Below, piece by piece: positions 40,774-50,427 of a DNA stretch of 64,000 bases (position 1 is its first letter; the number at the start of each line of letters is the position of its first letter). A model generated the notes under the pieces. It was given only the letters and a program-made list of their open reading frames with translations, made no database searches and had not been told where the DNA came from. The position numbers and the translations under genes were made by a program. The stretch is from Nocardiopsis sp. MG754419 (GTDB lineage: Bacteria > Actinomycetota > Actinomycetes > Streptosporangiales > Streptosporangiaceae), in assembly GCF_018207095.1 (NCBI RefSeq), contig NZ_QOCZ01000024.1, positions 1 through 64,000 of the forward strand, given 5' to 3'.

Positions 40774-42642
40774 ATGGGCAACATCTCATCCCCCTATAGG
40801 TCCGTTCCCGACATGTTCGCCTCCCGCGTCGCCGCATCCGGTGAGCGGGAGGCGTTCAGTTATCCGGTCCCCTCCCTCGACGGTGGACCCGACATCTGGA
40901 AGGGCCTCACCTGGAACCAGACCCGTGACCGCGTGCGCGACCTGGCCCTGGGCCTGCACACCCTGGGACTGACCCCCCAGGCCCGCTGCGCGATCGCCTC
41001 CAGTACCCGCATCGAGTGGATCCTGGCCGACCTGGCCATCCTGTGCGCCGGCGGCGCCTCCACCACGATCTATCCCGGTTCCACCCCGCCCGACCACGCC
41101 TTCATCGTGTCGGACTCCGGCAGCATGGTCGCCTTCGCCGAGAACGACGAGCAGGTCGCCAAGCTGCTCGGGCAGCGCGCGTCCATGCCGGGCCTGTCCA
41201 AGGTCATCACCTTCGAGGGCGAGGCCGCCGGGGATGACGACTGGGTGATGAGCCTGGCCGAACTGGAGGCGCGGGGCGCCGCGTTGCACGCCGAGAATCC
41301 GGACCTGTTCGACACACTTGTCGCCGCCGTCCGACCCGATCACCTGGCCACCCTGGTCTACACCTCGGGGACCACCGGACGGCCCAAGGGCGTGCGCCTG
41401 GACCACGCCAACTGGCTGTACGAGGCGCAGGCGCTCGAGATGATGGGTGAGGAGATGCGCTCCCGGGGCCGGGAGATGCTCACCATCGACGACGTCCAGT
41501 ACCTGTGGCTGCCCCTGGCCCACTCCTACGGCAAGGTCATGCAGGTCACCCAGTTGCGACTGGGGTTCCGGACCGTGGTGGACGGGCGTGCGGACAGGAT
41601 CCTGGACAACCTCGCGGAGGTACGGCCGACGTTCATGGCGGCGGCGCCCCGCGTCTTCGAGAAGCTGTACAGCGCGATCGCCCTGCGGGCCGAGGAGGGC
41701 GGCGCGGCACAGCACCGCCTCTTCACGTGGGCCGCGGGTGTGGCCGAACGGGTGTCGCTGCTCCGTGAGCAGGGTCGGGAGCCGACGGGCGTACTGGCCG
41801 CCCAGCACCGTCTCGCCGACGGCCTGGTGTTCGCCGACCTGCGTGCGCGCTTCGGCGGCCGTCTGCGGTTCTTCGTCTCCGGCAGCGCGCCGCTGGCCCC
41901 GGAGATCGGCCGGTTCTTCCACGGCGCCGGGATCACCATCCTTGAGGGCTACGGCCTGACGGAGACCTCCGCGGGGGCCTTCCTCAACCGCCCCGGTGAC
42001 GTGCGCTTCGGGACGGTGGGGCTGCCGCTGCCCGGCACCGAGGTCAGGATCGCCGAGGACGGCGAGGTGCTGCTGCGGGGTCAGGCCGTCATGCGCGGCT
42101 ACCACAACCTGACCGGTGCCACCGAGGCCGTGCTCGACGAGGAGGGGTGGTTCGCCACCGGTGACATCGGCGCGTTGGAGAACGGCCGGCTGCGGATCAC
42201 CGACCGCAAGAGGGAGATCATCAAGACCTCCAGTGGCAAGTTCGTCGCGCCGCAGGGCATCGAGAGCCGTTTCAAGTCCCTGTGCCCGTACGCGAGCAAC
42301 CTGATCGTGCACGGCGACCGACGGCCCTACTGCGTGGGGTTGGTGGCCCTGGATCCGGAGTCCATCGGTGAGTGGGCCCGGGCCCACGGACTGGGAGCGC
42401 TCGGCTACGCCGCCCTGACCAGGGCGCCGAAGGTCCGTGCGATGGTCCAGGACGCCGTCGACGAACTCAACCGGGATCTGCCCCGGCACGAGACCGTCAA
42501 GAGGTTCGCGATCCTGCCGAGTCCACTGACCGTGGAGACCGGAGAGATCACCCCGAGTCTGAAGATGCGCCGCAGGGCGGTGGAGGAGAAGTACGCCGAA
42601 CTGCTCGACGCCATGTACGACCGGTCGGTCCAGCGACTGTGA
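40774..42642 (+). CDS. Long-chain acyl-CoA synthetase (AMP-forming)
   Basis: 622 aa. Activates fatty acids to acyl-CoA through acyl-AMP. Seen: YTSGTTGRPKGVRL (P-loop), YLWLPLAHSYGK, EGYGLTETSAGAF, WFATGDIG and RITDRKREIIKTSSGKFVAPQ. ATG 40774 has -10 TAGCTT (40762-40767) 6 nt upstream; an inverted repeat TACC-CAAA-GGTA (40752-40763) overlaps that -10 and may be an operator. Stop lies 3 nt from the convergent gene's stop, with no terminator between. Confidence 0.93.
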   Translation: MGNISSPYRSVPDMFASRVAASGEREAFSYPVPSLDGGPDIWKGLTWNQTRDRVRDLALGLHTLGLTPQARCAIASSTRIEWILADLAILCAGGASTTIYPGSTPPDHAFIVSDSGSMVAFAENDEQVAKLLGQRASMPGLSKVITFEGEAAGDDDWVMSLAELEARGAALHAENPDLFDTLVAAVRPDHLATLVYTSGTTGRPKGVRLDHANWLYEAQALEMMGEEMRSRGREMLTIDDVQYLWLPLAHSYGKVMQVTQLRLGFRTVVDGRADRILDNLAEVRPTFMAAAPRVFEKLYSAIALRAEEGGAAQHRLFTWAAGVAERVSLLREQGREPTGVLAAQHRLADGLVFADLRARFGGRLRFFVSGSAPLAPEIGRFFHGAGITILEGYGLTETSAGAFLNRPGDVRFGTVGLPLPGTEVRIAEDGEVLLRGQAVMRGYHNLTGATEAVLDEEGWFATGDIGALENGRLRITDRKREIIKTSSGKFVAPQGIESRFKSLCPYASNLIVHGDRRPYCVGLVALDPESIGEWARAHGLGALGYAALTRAPKVRAMVQDAVDELNRDLPRHETVKRFAILPSPLTVETGEITPSLKMRRRAVEEKYAELLDAMYDRSVQRL

Positions 42643-42645
42643 CCG

Positions 42646-43392
42646 TCAGGGACGACGTCTCTCGGCGTCGTCACGCTCCCCCTCGGGCGACGCCACGGGT
42701 GCCCCCCGGTCCGGCCCGGAGGTGGGGCGCTCCGGGTTCTCCGTCTCCGGGGCTTCGGGGAGCCCCCGCTCCGCCGTCCCCGCGCCGGGGGTCGGGTCCT
42801 CCGGGGCGTCGGCGGACGTGAGGTCGGGCCGTGGTTCCGGTTCGGGGACCCCGGGCTGGTCGGCGCGCAGCAGGCTGATGCCGTCCAGAAGCCCGTACTG
42901 CAGGACGTGGACGAAGGGCCACACGATGAGGAAGGCGAGGGCCTGGAGCTGGAGCGCGCCGGTGACGGTGTCGCCGGGCTCGGCAGCCAGGATCGCGTCG
43001 CGCGCCGGCCCGTCCAGCGCGAGCCCGACCCGCCAGACCAGCGTGGCGGCCGTGACCGCGCCGAGGAAGCCCGCCAGCAGGAGCGGCAGGCGCAGATCCT
43101 GCTCTCGTCGCGACGCCAGAGCGAACTGGATCATGTAGCAGGCGTACCCGGTGACCAGGCCGGCGACGGCGGTGATGAGCACGAAGTAGCCCTCACCCGC
43201 GAAGACGTCCTCCGAGGCGCCGGCGAAGACCTCGCCCTGCCCCAACGCGGTCAACTCGGGCCGCGGAGCCAGCCACCACCACAACGGGCCCAGGGCGGCT
43301 CCGAGCAGCGCCGGCGCCCCGAACACGGCCGCCGCCACGGCCAGACCGCGCCACACTCCCGACGCGCCCGTACGGCCCCCCGCTGTGTTCAC
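42646..43392 (-). CDS. Four-helix membrane protein, unknown function
   Basis: 248 aa. Four membrane helices in the first 175 residues (VFGAPALLGAALGPLWWWLA first), then a Pro/Glu-rich cytoplasmic tail of about 75 residues. A loop between helices 1 and 2 (LTALGQGEVFAGASEDVFAGEG) would face outside. Possibly DUF2567-like, not certain. GTG 43392 has AAGGGG 5 nt upstream; the extension to 43578 lies over the opposite gene. Confidence 0.6.
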   Translation of the reverse strand: MNTAGGRTGASGVWRGLAVAAAVFGAPALLGAALGPLWWWLAPRPELTALGQGEVFAGASEDVFAGEGYFVLITAVAGLVTGYACYMIQFALASRREQDLRLPLLLAGFLGAVTAATLVWRVGLALDGPARDAILAAEPGDTVTGALQLQALAFLIVWPFVHVLQYGLLDGISLLRADQPGVPEPEPRPDLTSADAPEDPTPGAGTAERGLPEAPETENPERPTSGPDRGAPVASPEGERDDAERRRP

Positions 43393-43464
43393 CCTGTCCC
43401 CTTCACTTCCCGCTCCCACCGAAAACCGGTGGCTACCGTTCACGGCCCGAAGGACAATACCCGC

Positions 43465-44001
43465 ATGTACGACAAGAGCGGTTCGGTGACCCCGCCCAAG
43501 CGTGTCGATCCTCCCATGGCAGCGGACGAGCGGACCATGCTGTCGTCCTGGTTGGAGTGGCACCGCGCCACCGTCCACGACAAGTGCGCCGGCCTGGACC
43601 CCGCCCTGTCCTCGGCCGCGCCCTTCGTGTCCTCACCGATGACCACGATCGGGGGGATCGTGTCGCATCTGCGCTGGGTGGAGGCGTTCTGGTTCGAGGT
43701 GGTCCTGCTCAACCAGCCGGACGTCGCACCGTACTCGGCCCAGGATCCCGACGGTGAGTTCCGGGTGGGTGCCGAGCGGCCCCTGGGGGAACTGCTCATC
43801 GAGTACGAGCGCCAGTGCGAGCGTTCCCGGGAGATCACCTCCCACCTGGACCTGGGCAACTTCTCCCGCCGGGTCCTGCGGGACGGCCGGGGGCGGACCA
43901 CGCTGCGTTGGGTGCTCACCCACATGATCGAGGAGACGGCCCGCCACAACGGCCACCTGGACCTGCTGAGGGAGTCGGCCGACGGCACCGTCGGCGCGTG
44001 A
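43465..44001 (+). CDS. DinB-like putative metal-dependent protein
   Basis: 178 aa. ADERTMLSSWLEWHRATVHDKCAGL, GGIVSHLRWVEAFWF and LTHMIEETARHNGHLDLLRE place the three histidines of the DinB fold. Members transfer thiol-linked groups or are uncharacterised; substrate cannot be told. ATG 43465 follows GAAGGA by 11 nt. Ends at the long shared hairpin with padR. Confidence 0.82.
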   Translation: MYDKSGSVTPPKRVDPPMAADERTMLSSWLEWHRATVHDKCAGLDPALSSAAPFVSSPMTTIGGIVSHLRWVEAFWFEVVLLNQPDVAPYSAQDPDGEFRVGAERPLGELLIEYERQCERSREITSHLDLGNFSRRVLRDGRGRTTLRWVLTHMIEETARHNGHLDLLRESADGTVGA

Positions 44002-44060
44002 GCGGTCCGACCGCGCGCGGGCCGCGCCACGGTGCTCGGCGGCTCCGGCCCGACGACACG

Positions 44061-44098
44061 AGGGCCCGGGACGGTGATGTGTCACCGTCCCGGGCCCT
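44061..44098. terminator. Bidirectional hairpin
   Basis: A perfect 17-bp stem (44061-44077 with 44082-44098) and TGTG loop between convergent stops at 44001 and 44114. Among the longest perfect stems in the window. Confidence 0.85.
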
Positions 44099-44113
44099 GG
44101 CGTCGGAACAGGG

Positions 44114-45010
44114 TCAGTCCCGCGTCTCCGAGTCGCCGTCAGCGTCGTCCTCGTCGTCCCGGGTCGGGACGTCCTCCTCGGCCAGGACGAGGTAGAGGTT
44201 GCGCCGGGTCTCGGACAGGAGGCGCTTGGCCCGCTCCACCTGTGCGGGACCGCCGGCCTGGGCGACCTGGGCCGCGGCCGCGGCGAGCTGGTAGGCCAAC
44301 GTACCGATCTCGTCGTAGTGCGAACGGGCGTCCGCGTAGGCGTCCGCGCCCGCCTCCCACGGCGGGGTGAGGTCGGCACCGTGTTCGTCGAGGTAGGCCA
44401 CACCGTCGTCGGTGAGTTTGTAGGGGCGGCGACGCCCCTCCCCCTCGACCTGCTCGATCAGGCCCTCGTCCTCCAGCTGCTGGAGCATCGGGTAGACCGA
44501 ACCCGAACTGGGTCGCCAGCCGCCGCCGCTGCGCTCGCGGCCCTCGCGGATGATCTCGTAGCCGCTGCGCTGTTCCTCGGCGAGGAGCAGGAGGATGCCG
44601 GTGCGCACGTCGCCGCGCTTGGCCCGGGGGCCGCCGCGCCGGCGGCCGTGGTGCCCACCACCGTGTCCACCCTCGTGACCGAAGAACCCGCCGAAGGGTC
44701 CACCGGGCCCGAAGGGGCCTCCCGGGCCCATGGGGCCGCCGGGTCCGAACGGCCCACCGGGTCCACCCGGTCCCCCTCCCCTGGGAGGGCGGGGTGGCAT
44801 GGGCGGACGGGGTGGCTCGGCACCTTCGGCGTGGTGCCGGTGGTGTTCCCAGGGCCCGCGGTGCCCACCGGGGCCGTCGTGTCGGTCACGCCGTTCCCGA
44901 CGTTCGGCGCGCTGTTCCTCTCGTCGTTCCCGGCGCTCCTCACGGGCGAAGGGGTGTCGGAACCGTCGTTCGTCCCAGGCCCAGGGGCCGGGAAGTGCCA
45001 TGGCGCTCAT
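44114..45010 (-). CDS. PadR-family transcriptional repressor
   Basis: 298 aa. A basic then Pro/Gly-rich low-complexity N-terminus of about 125 residues (GGPGGPGGPFGPGGP) precedes the winged helix: RGDVRTGILLLLAEEQRSGYEII, GWRPSSGSVYPMLQQLEDEGLI and KLTDDGVAYLDEHG. The C-terminal helix dimerises. The Gly/Pro extension is unusually long for PadR. ATG 45010 follows GGAG by 6 nt. Its promoter carries repeated operator-like TATCGCTAA elements, so it is probably autorepressed; no effector gene is adjacent. Confidence 0.9.
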   Translation of the reverse strand: MSAMALPGPWAWDERRFRHPFAREERRERREEQRAERRERRDRHDGPGGHRGPWEHHRHHAEGAEPPRPPMPPRPPRGGGPGGPGGPFGPGGPMGPGGPFGPGGPFGGFFGHEGGHGGGHHGRRRGGPRAKRGDVRTGILLLLAEEQRSGYEIIREGRERSGGGWRPSSGSVYPMLQQLEDEGLIEQVEGEGRRRPYKLTDDGVAYLDEHGADLTPPWEAGADAYADARSHYDEIGTLAYQLAAAAAQVAQAGGPAQVERAKRLLSETRRNLYLVLAEEDVPTRDDEDDADGDSETRD

Positions 45011-45020
45011 GGTGTTCTCC

Positions 45021-45092
45021 TTAGCGATATCCCAAGACAGTCCTTCACTGTCTCGATAGCTCAAAGATATATCGCTAACTATCGCTTGGCAA
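45021..45092 (-). promoter_or_regulatory. padR promoter with operator repeats
   Basis: On the minus strand TTGCCA (45092-45087), a 17-nt spacer and TATCTT (45069-45064) form a near-consensus promoter. The spacer holds GCGATAGTTAGCGATATA, and an inverted ATATCGCTAA (45030-45021) overlaps the SD; GCTATCGAGAC lies between. These TATCG-type arms are the usual PadR target, so one repressor could block both RNA polymerase and the start region. Confidence 0.7.
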
Positions 45093-45110
45093 GACGCGAG
45101 ACAGAAAGAG

Positions 45111-45140
45111 GCCCTCGTGTGCGCCACCGCACACGAGGGC
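45111..45140 (-). terminator. dnaE terminator
   Basis: A perfect 13-bp stem GCCCTCGTGTGCG/CGCACACGAGGGC with CCAC loop, followed on the minus strand by CTCTTTCTG. It begins 30 nt after the dnaE stop. Confidence 0.85.
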
Positions 45141-45170
45141 CCGGGCTCCGAGGAGCGGGATCGACCCGAC

Positions 45171-48100
45171 TCAGTAGTCGACCGAGTACGCCCCCAGCAG
45201 GCTCTTCACCTCACCGTTGAACTCGGGCGAGATCCGCACCGAGTAGTTCTCCAACGCGTAGATCCGCGAGCGCACCGGGTTGTCCACCCGGATCCGGACC
45301 GGGGTCCCGCCCTTGTGCGCGCTCAGCATCTGCCGCAGGTCGCCCACGAGTTCGGAGGAGAGTCGCTTCTCGTCCACCGTGAGCAGGACCGGGGGCTCCC
45401 CCTCGGTGATGTGCGAGATGTCCAGGATCGACATCTCCGAGGCGAACATCGAGAAGGTGCCGTCCCGGTCGTTGAGCCGCCCCTTGACCGTGACCGCGGT
45501 GTCCTCCAGCAGCGCCTCCACGTACAGCGGATACGTCTTGGGGAAGAACAGGACCTCCATGCTGGCGTCCAGGTCCTCCACCGTGGCGATGGCCCATTGG
45601 TTCCCCGCCTTGTTGGTGCGTTTGTCCACCTTGGAGATCAGCCCCGCGATCCGCACCTCCCCACGCTCCCGAGCGAGGTCACCGGCGACGATCTGCGCGA
45701 TCGAGGTGTCCCGGGAACGGGCCAGCACCCGCTCGGCTCCGGCCAGGGGGTGACTGGACACGTACAGGCCCAACATCTCCCGTTCGAAGGCCAGCTTGGT
45801 CTTGCGGTCCCACTCCTCGTCGCCCCACTGGATGTTGAGACCGATGGGGGTGGAGTCGCCGTCGTCGTCCCCGCCGCCGAACAGGTCGAACTGGCCGTGC
45901 GCCTCCTGCTTCTTGGAGCTGATCATGCCCTCGACCGCGGTCTCATGGTGGCGGTAGAGCTCACGACGGGGCTGTCCCAGCGAGTCGAACCCGCCCGCCT
46001 TGATCAACGACTCGATCACACGCTTGTTGCAGGCGGCCAGTTCGATCTTGGAGAGGAAGTCGGTGAAGGAGGTGTACTTGCTCTTCTCGGTCCGGGTCTT
46101 GACCACCGAGTTGACGACGTTGGCGCCCACGTTGCGCACCGCGCCCATCCCGAAGCGGATGTCCTTGCCGACGGGGGTGAAACGCAGACCCGACTCGTTG
46201 ACGTCGGGCGGCAGGACCTTGATCCCCTGGGTACGGCACTCGGCCAGGTAGACCGCCATCTTGTCCTTGTCGTCACTGACCGAGGTCAGCAGCGCGGCCA
46301 TGTACGCGGCCGGGTAGTTGGCCTTGAGGTAGGCGGTCCAGTACGCGACGAGGGCGTATCCGGCGGCGTGCGACTTGTTGAACGCGTACCCCGCGAACGG
46401 GAGCATGACGTCCCAGATCGCCTGCATGGACTCCCGGGAGAAGCCCTTCTCGATCATGCCGGCGGAGAACTTCTCGAACTCCTTCTCCAGCGCCTCCTTC
46501 TTCTTCTTACCCATGGCCCGACGCATCAGGTCCGCGCCGCCCAGGCTGTATCCGGCCAACTGCTGGGCGATGGCCATGATCTGCTCTTGGTAGACGATCA
46601 GGTGGTAGGTCTCACCGAGGATCGGGTCGAGGGCGTCCTTGAGCTCGGGATGGATCGCCGTGACGTCCTGGCGGCCGTTCGAGCGGTCCGCGTAGTCGTT
46701 GTGGGCGTTGGCGGCCATCGGACCGGGCCGGTAGAGGGAGAGGACGGCCGTGATGTCTCCGAACGCCTTGGGTTCCATCCGCTTGAGGAGGTTGCGCATC
46801 GCGCCGCCGTCCAGCTGGAAGACACCCAGGGTGTCACCCCTGGCCAGGAGCTTGTAGGTCTTCGGATCGTCCAGGGACAGCTTGCCGAGGTCGATGTCGA
46901 CGCCCTCGGCCTCCCTGATGCTCTTGACCGCGTCGTCCATGATCGTCAGGTTGCGCAGGCCCAGGAAGTCCATCTTGAGCAGGCCCATGTCCTCGCACTG
47001 AGGGTAGGGAAAGCCCGTGATCATGGCGCCGTCGGAGTCGCGCTTGTGCAGGGGGATGACGTCGAGCAACGGTTCCTTGGACAGGATGACGCCCGCGGCG
47101 TGCACACCGGTACCGCGGGTCAGGCCCTCGATACCGCGCGCGGTCTCCATCACCTTGTTGACCTGCGGGTCGTTGTCGATCAGGTTGCGCAGCTCGGTGG
47201 TCTCGCCGTAGCGCTCGTGCTCGGTGTTGTACACCGCGTCGAGCGGGATCTCGTTGCCTCCCACCGGCGCGGGGAAGGCCTTGGTGATCTGGTCGCCCGT
47301 GGAGTAGGGCATGCCCAGGATCCGCGTGGAGTCCTTGATCGCGGCCTTGGCCTTGATGGTGCCGAAGGTGAGGATCTGGGCCACCCGCTCCTCGCCGTAC
47401 AGGCGGGTGACGTACTCGATCATCTCGCCGCGCCGACGCTCGTCGAAGTCGAGGTCGACATCGGGCATGGACACACGTTCGGGGTTGAGGAACCGCTCGA
47501 ACAGCAGGCCGTGGGCCAGGGGATCGAGGTCGGTGATGCCCAGCATGTAGGCGATCATCGAACCCGCGGCCGAACCTCGACCCGGGCCCAGCGCGATGCC
47601 GTTCTCCCGGGCGTAGTTGCAGATGTCGGCGACCACGAGGAAGTAGGCCGGGAAACCCATCTCGTTGATGATGCCCAGCTCGTACTGGATCCGGGTGCGC
47701 GCCTCGTCGGTGGCCCCGTCCGGGTAGCGCACGGGGATACGGCGCTCCACCTCCTTGGCCAGCCAGGAGGCCTGGGTCTCCCCCTCGGGCACGGGGAAGA
47801 CCGGCATCAGGTCGCGGTGGGCGAACACCGAGTCATAGGCGTCGGGGGCGATCCGTTCCGCGATGAGCAGGGTGTTCTTGCAGCCCTGGGCCCACTCGTC
47901 GAAGTTGAGCAGTCCGCGCATCTCGTCGGCGGTCTTGAGGTAGTAGCCCGAGCCGTTGAAGCGGAACCGTGTCGGGTCGTCCAGGTTCTTGCCCACACCG
48001 ACGGCCAGGAGCGCGTCGTGCGCCGCGGCCTGGGACTCGTAGACGTAGTGGGAGTCGTTGGTCACCAACGGCGGGATGTCGAGCTCACGACCGACCTTGA

Positions 48101-48734
48101 GCAGACCGTCGCGGACCTCCTTCTCGATGGGCACGCCGTGGTCCATCAGCTCCAGGAACACGTTCTCCCTGCCGAAGATGTCCTGGAGCCCGGCGGCGTA
48201 CTCGATCGCCTCCTTCTCCTGCCCCAGACGCAGACGGGTCTGCACACCACCGGAGGGACACCCGGTGGAGACGATGATCCCCTCGTTGTACTGGGCCATC
48301 AGCTCCAGGTCCATCCGGGGCTTCATGTAGTAGCCCTCGGAGGAGGCCAGGGAGGACATCCGGAACAGGTTGCGCAGCCCCTGTTCGTTCTGCGCCAGCA
48401 TGGTCATGTGCAGGTAGCGGCCACCACCGGAGATGTCCTTGCCGCCCTCGGCCGAGGCGTCGTCGGAGGTGTTGGACCGGCCCCAGAACACCCGCTTCTT
48501 GTGGAACCGGGACTCGGGGGCCACGTAGGCCTCGATGCCGATGATGGGGGTGACGCCGCTGCCCTTGGACTGCTGGTAGAACTCGTAGGCACCGAACATG
48601 TTGCCGTGGTCGGTCATGGCCACGGCCGGCATCTCGAGCCGTGCCGCCTCTTTGAAGAGGGGCTTCAACTTCGCCGCCCCGTCGAGCATCGAGTACTCGG
48701 TGTGGACGTGCAGATGTGCGAAGGAGTCGGCCAT
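45171..48734 (-). CDS. dnaE: DNA polymerase III alpha subunit
   Basis: 1187 aa, the main replicative polymerase (DnaE1 type by length). N-terminal PHP domain (FAHLHVHTEYSMLDGAAKL; AVAMTDHGNMFGAYEF), polymerase core with catalytic Asp in MPDVDLDFDERRRGEMIEYV and GRGSAAGSMIAYMLGITDLDP, then helix-hairpin-helix and OB-fold (RIAGLISKVDKRTNKAGNQWAIATVED). Stand-alone; ATG 48734 has no strong SD. The 347 nt to the divergent neighbour contain no gene I can support. Confidence 0.98.
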   Translation of the reverse strand: MADSFAHLHVHTEYSMLDGAAKLKPLFKEAARLEMPAVAMTDHGNMFGAYEFYQQSKGSGVTPIIGIEAYVAPESRFHKKRVFWGRSNTSDDASAEGGKDISGGGRYLHMTMLAQNEQGLRNLFRMSSLASSEGYYMKPRMDLELMAQYNEGIIVSTGCPSGGVQTRLRLGQEKEAIEYAAGLQDIFGRENVFLELMDHGVPIEKEVRDGLLKVGRELDIPPLVTNDSHYVYESQAAAHDALLAVGVGKNLDDPTRFRFNGSGYYLKTADEMRGLLNFDEWAQGCKNTLLIAERIAPDAYDSVFAHRDLMPVFPVPEGETQASWLAKEVERRIPVRYPDGATDEARTRIQYELGIINEMGFPAYFLVVADICNYARENGIALGPGRGSAAGSMIAYMLGITDLDPLAHGLLFERFLNPERVSMPDVDLDFDERRRGEMIEYVTRLYGEERVAQILTFGTIKAKAAIKDSTRILGMPYSTGDQITKAFPAPVGGNEIPLDAVYNTEHERYGETTELRNLIDNDPQVNKVMETARGIEGLTRGTGVHAAGVILSKEPLLDVIPLHKRDSDGAMITGFPYPQCEDMGLLKMDFLGLRNLTIMDDAVKSIREAEGVDIDLGKLSLDDPKTYKLLARGDTLGVFQLDGGAMRNLLKRMEPKAFGDITAVLSLYRPGPMAANAHNDYADRSNGRQDVTAIHPELKDALDPILGETYHLIVYQEQIMAIAQQLAGYSLGGADLMRRAMGKKKKEALEKEFEKFSAGMIEKGFSRESMQAIWDVMLPFAGYAFNKSHAAGYALVAYWTAYLKANYPAAYMAALLTSVSDDKDKMAVYLAECRTQGIKVLPPDVNESGLRFTPVGKDIRFGMGAVRNVGANVVNSVVKTRTEKSKYTSFTDFLSKIELAACNKRVIESLIKAGGFDSLGQPRRELYRHHETAVEGMISSKKQEAHGQFDLFGGGDDDGDSTPIGLNIQWGDEEWDRKTKLAFEREMLGLYVSSHPLAGAERVLARSRDTSIAQIVAGDLARERGEVRIAGLISKVDKRTNKAGNQWAIATVEDLDASMEVLFFPKTYPLYVEALLEDTAVTVKGRLNDRDGTFSMFASEMSILDISHITEGEPPVLLTVDEKRLSSELVGDLRQMLSAHKGGTPVRIRVDNPVRSRIYALENYSVRISPEFNGEVKSLLGAYSVDY

Positions 48735-49081
48735 GACGCGAGTGCCCCCAGGCGGGTCGACGGACGGGTGGTCACTCCTGAGCCTACGACTTCCCCACGA
48801 CTCTCGGGCCCACCTGTGGACGACGGGGCGGGCCCCGCCGGGCGAGGCCCTGATCTCGGGAAGGGCGGATGTCGTGGGGTGGTGGGGTCGGTCTCCGACC
48901 GGATGAGGCGGCCGAGGTGGTCGACCTCGCGACGGACGTGGTCGCGGGCCGCGCGCACATCGTCGATCCGGAGGTGATCGGACACGGCCGCGTCACCTCG
49001 TGGTCCACCGGGGCTGCTAGCCTCCGGCCGGTCGGTGCGCCGCGTCCGCCGCCACGAGCCCCCGCTGAGAGGATCTCCCCC

Positions 49082-50383
49082 GTGTCCCACAGAACCCGCC
49101 GTGTGGCGTCCACCGCCACGCTCGTCCTGGCCGCCTCCGCGCTGGTGGCCGTCCCCGCCTCCGCGCTCGCGTCACCGTCGGTCCCCGAGCCCACCGGTCC
49201 GCACGAAGTACGTTTCGCCACGTTCAACACGGCCCTGGAACGCTCGGAGGAAGGGCTCCTGGCCGAGGAACTGGCCACGCCGGACAGCGAGCAGGCGCGC
49301 AACGTCGCCGAGATCATTCAGCACGTGCGCCCCGACGTCCTGCTCGTCAACGAGTTCGACCACGACGACGCCGGGCTCGGGTTGCGGCGTTTCCAGGACA
49401 ACTACCTGTCCGTGGCACAGAACGGCGCCGACGCCATCGAGTACCCGTACGTGTACTCGGCCCCGGTCAACACCGGCGTGGCCTCGGGTGTGGACCTCAA
49501 CGGCGACGGTGAGGCGGTGACCGAGCCGGGCGGCCCCGCCTACGCCGAGGACGCCTTCGGGTACGGGTTCTTCCCCGGCCAGTACGGGATGGCGGTGCTG
49601 TCCAAGTACCCGATCCTCACCGATCAGGCGCGGACCTTCCAGACCTTCCGTTGGGCGGACATGCCCGACGCGCTGCTGCCCACCGACCCCGAGACGGGCG
49701 AGTCCTACTACTCGGAGGAGGCCCTGGAGGTGCTGCGGCTGTCCTCCAAGAGCCACTGGGACCTGCCGATCGACACGGGTCGGGGACGGCCCGTGCACCT
49801 GCTGGCCAGTCATCCGACACCGCCGACCTTCGACGGTCCCGAGAAGCGCAACGTGGCCCGCAACCACGACGAGATCCGTTTCTGGGCCGACTACGTGACC
49901 CCGCGCGCCGGGGACTACATCCACGACGACGCGGGTGTGCGGGGCGGTCTGGCGCCGGGGGCGCGCTTCGTGATCGCCGGTGACCTCAACGCCGACCCCA
50001 ACGACGGTGACGGGCACCCGGAGGCGATGGCGCGCTTGTTGGAGCACCGGAGCATCGTGGACGTGCGCCCCTCCAGCCAGGGCGGGCGCGGCGCCGCCGA
50101 ACGTCAGGGCGGCGCCAACGAGCACCATGTCGGCGACCCCGAGCTCGACAGCGCCGACTTCGTCGACGAGCCGGGGCCGGGGAACCTGCGGGTGGACTAC
50201 GTGCTGCCGTCGCGTTCCCTGCCGGCCCGCGGTTCGGGCGTGTTCTGGCCGACCGTGGACGACCCGCTGTTCCGCCTGACCGGCGACCACCCGTTCCCCA
50301 GCTCCGATCACCGCCTGGTGTGGGTCGACGTGGTCTCGGCGGGGTCGGGCGCGACCGATCCGGTCGGCACCTCCGAGGACTGA
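49082..50383 (+). CDS. Secreted endonuclease/exonuclease/phosphatase-fold hydrolase
   Basis: 433 aa. Signal peptide (VASTATLVLAASALVAVPASALA) then a DNase I-like fold: VRFATFNTALER, DVLLVNEFDHDD (catalytic Glu), FVIAGDLNADPNDGDG, LRVDYVLPS and SSDHRLVWVDV (His). A long insertion (residues about 95-190) suits an extracellular phosphodiesterase or nuclease; substrate unknown. GTG 49082 follows GAGAGGA by 8 nt; TAGCCT at 49016 may be its -10. Confidence 0.88.
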   Translation: MSHRTRRVASTATLVLAASALVAVPASALASPSVPEPTGPHEVRFATFNTALERSEEGLLAEELATPDSEQARNVAEIIQHVRPDVLLVNEFDHDDAGLGLRRFQDNYLSVAQNGADAIEYPYVYSAPVNTGVASGVDLNGDGEAVTEPGGPAYAEDAFGYGFFPGQYGMAVLSKYPILTDQARTFQTFRWADMPDALLPTDPETGESYYSEEALEVLRLSSKSHWDLPIDTGRGRPVHLLASHPTPPTFDGPEKRNVARNHDEIRFWADYVTPRAGDYIHDDAGVRGGLAPGARFVIAGDLNADPNDGDGHPEAMARLLEHRSIVDVRPSSQGGRGAAERQGGANEHHVGDPELDSADFVDEPGPGNLRVDYVLPSRSLPARGSGVFWPTVDDPLFRLTGDHPFPSSDHRLVWVDVVSAGSGATDPVGTSED

Positions 50384-50427
50384 CGCGCGGGTCTCGGGGC
50401 CGGGAGCCGGTGGACGGGCGGTGGGGG

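Noticed and set aside
45117-48977. 1286-codon open frame opposite dnaE
   Set aside because: Antisense shadow; no motifs and no start signal.
48665-49090. Frame beginning with VSDHLRIDDVRAARDHVRREVDHL in the dnaE upstream gap
   Set aside because: Charged start looks protein-like, but it soon turns Pro/Ser-rich, overlaps the dnaE start out of frame and has no SD or -10.
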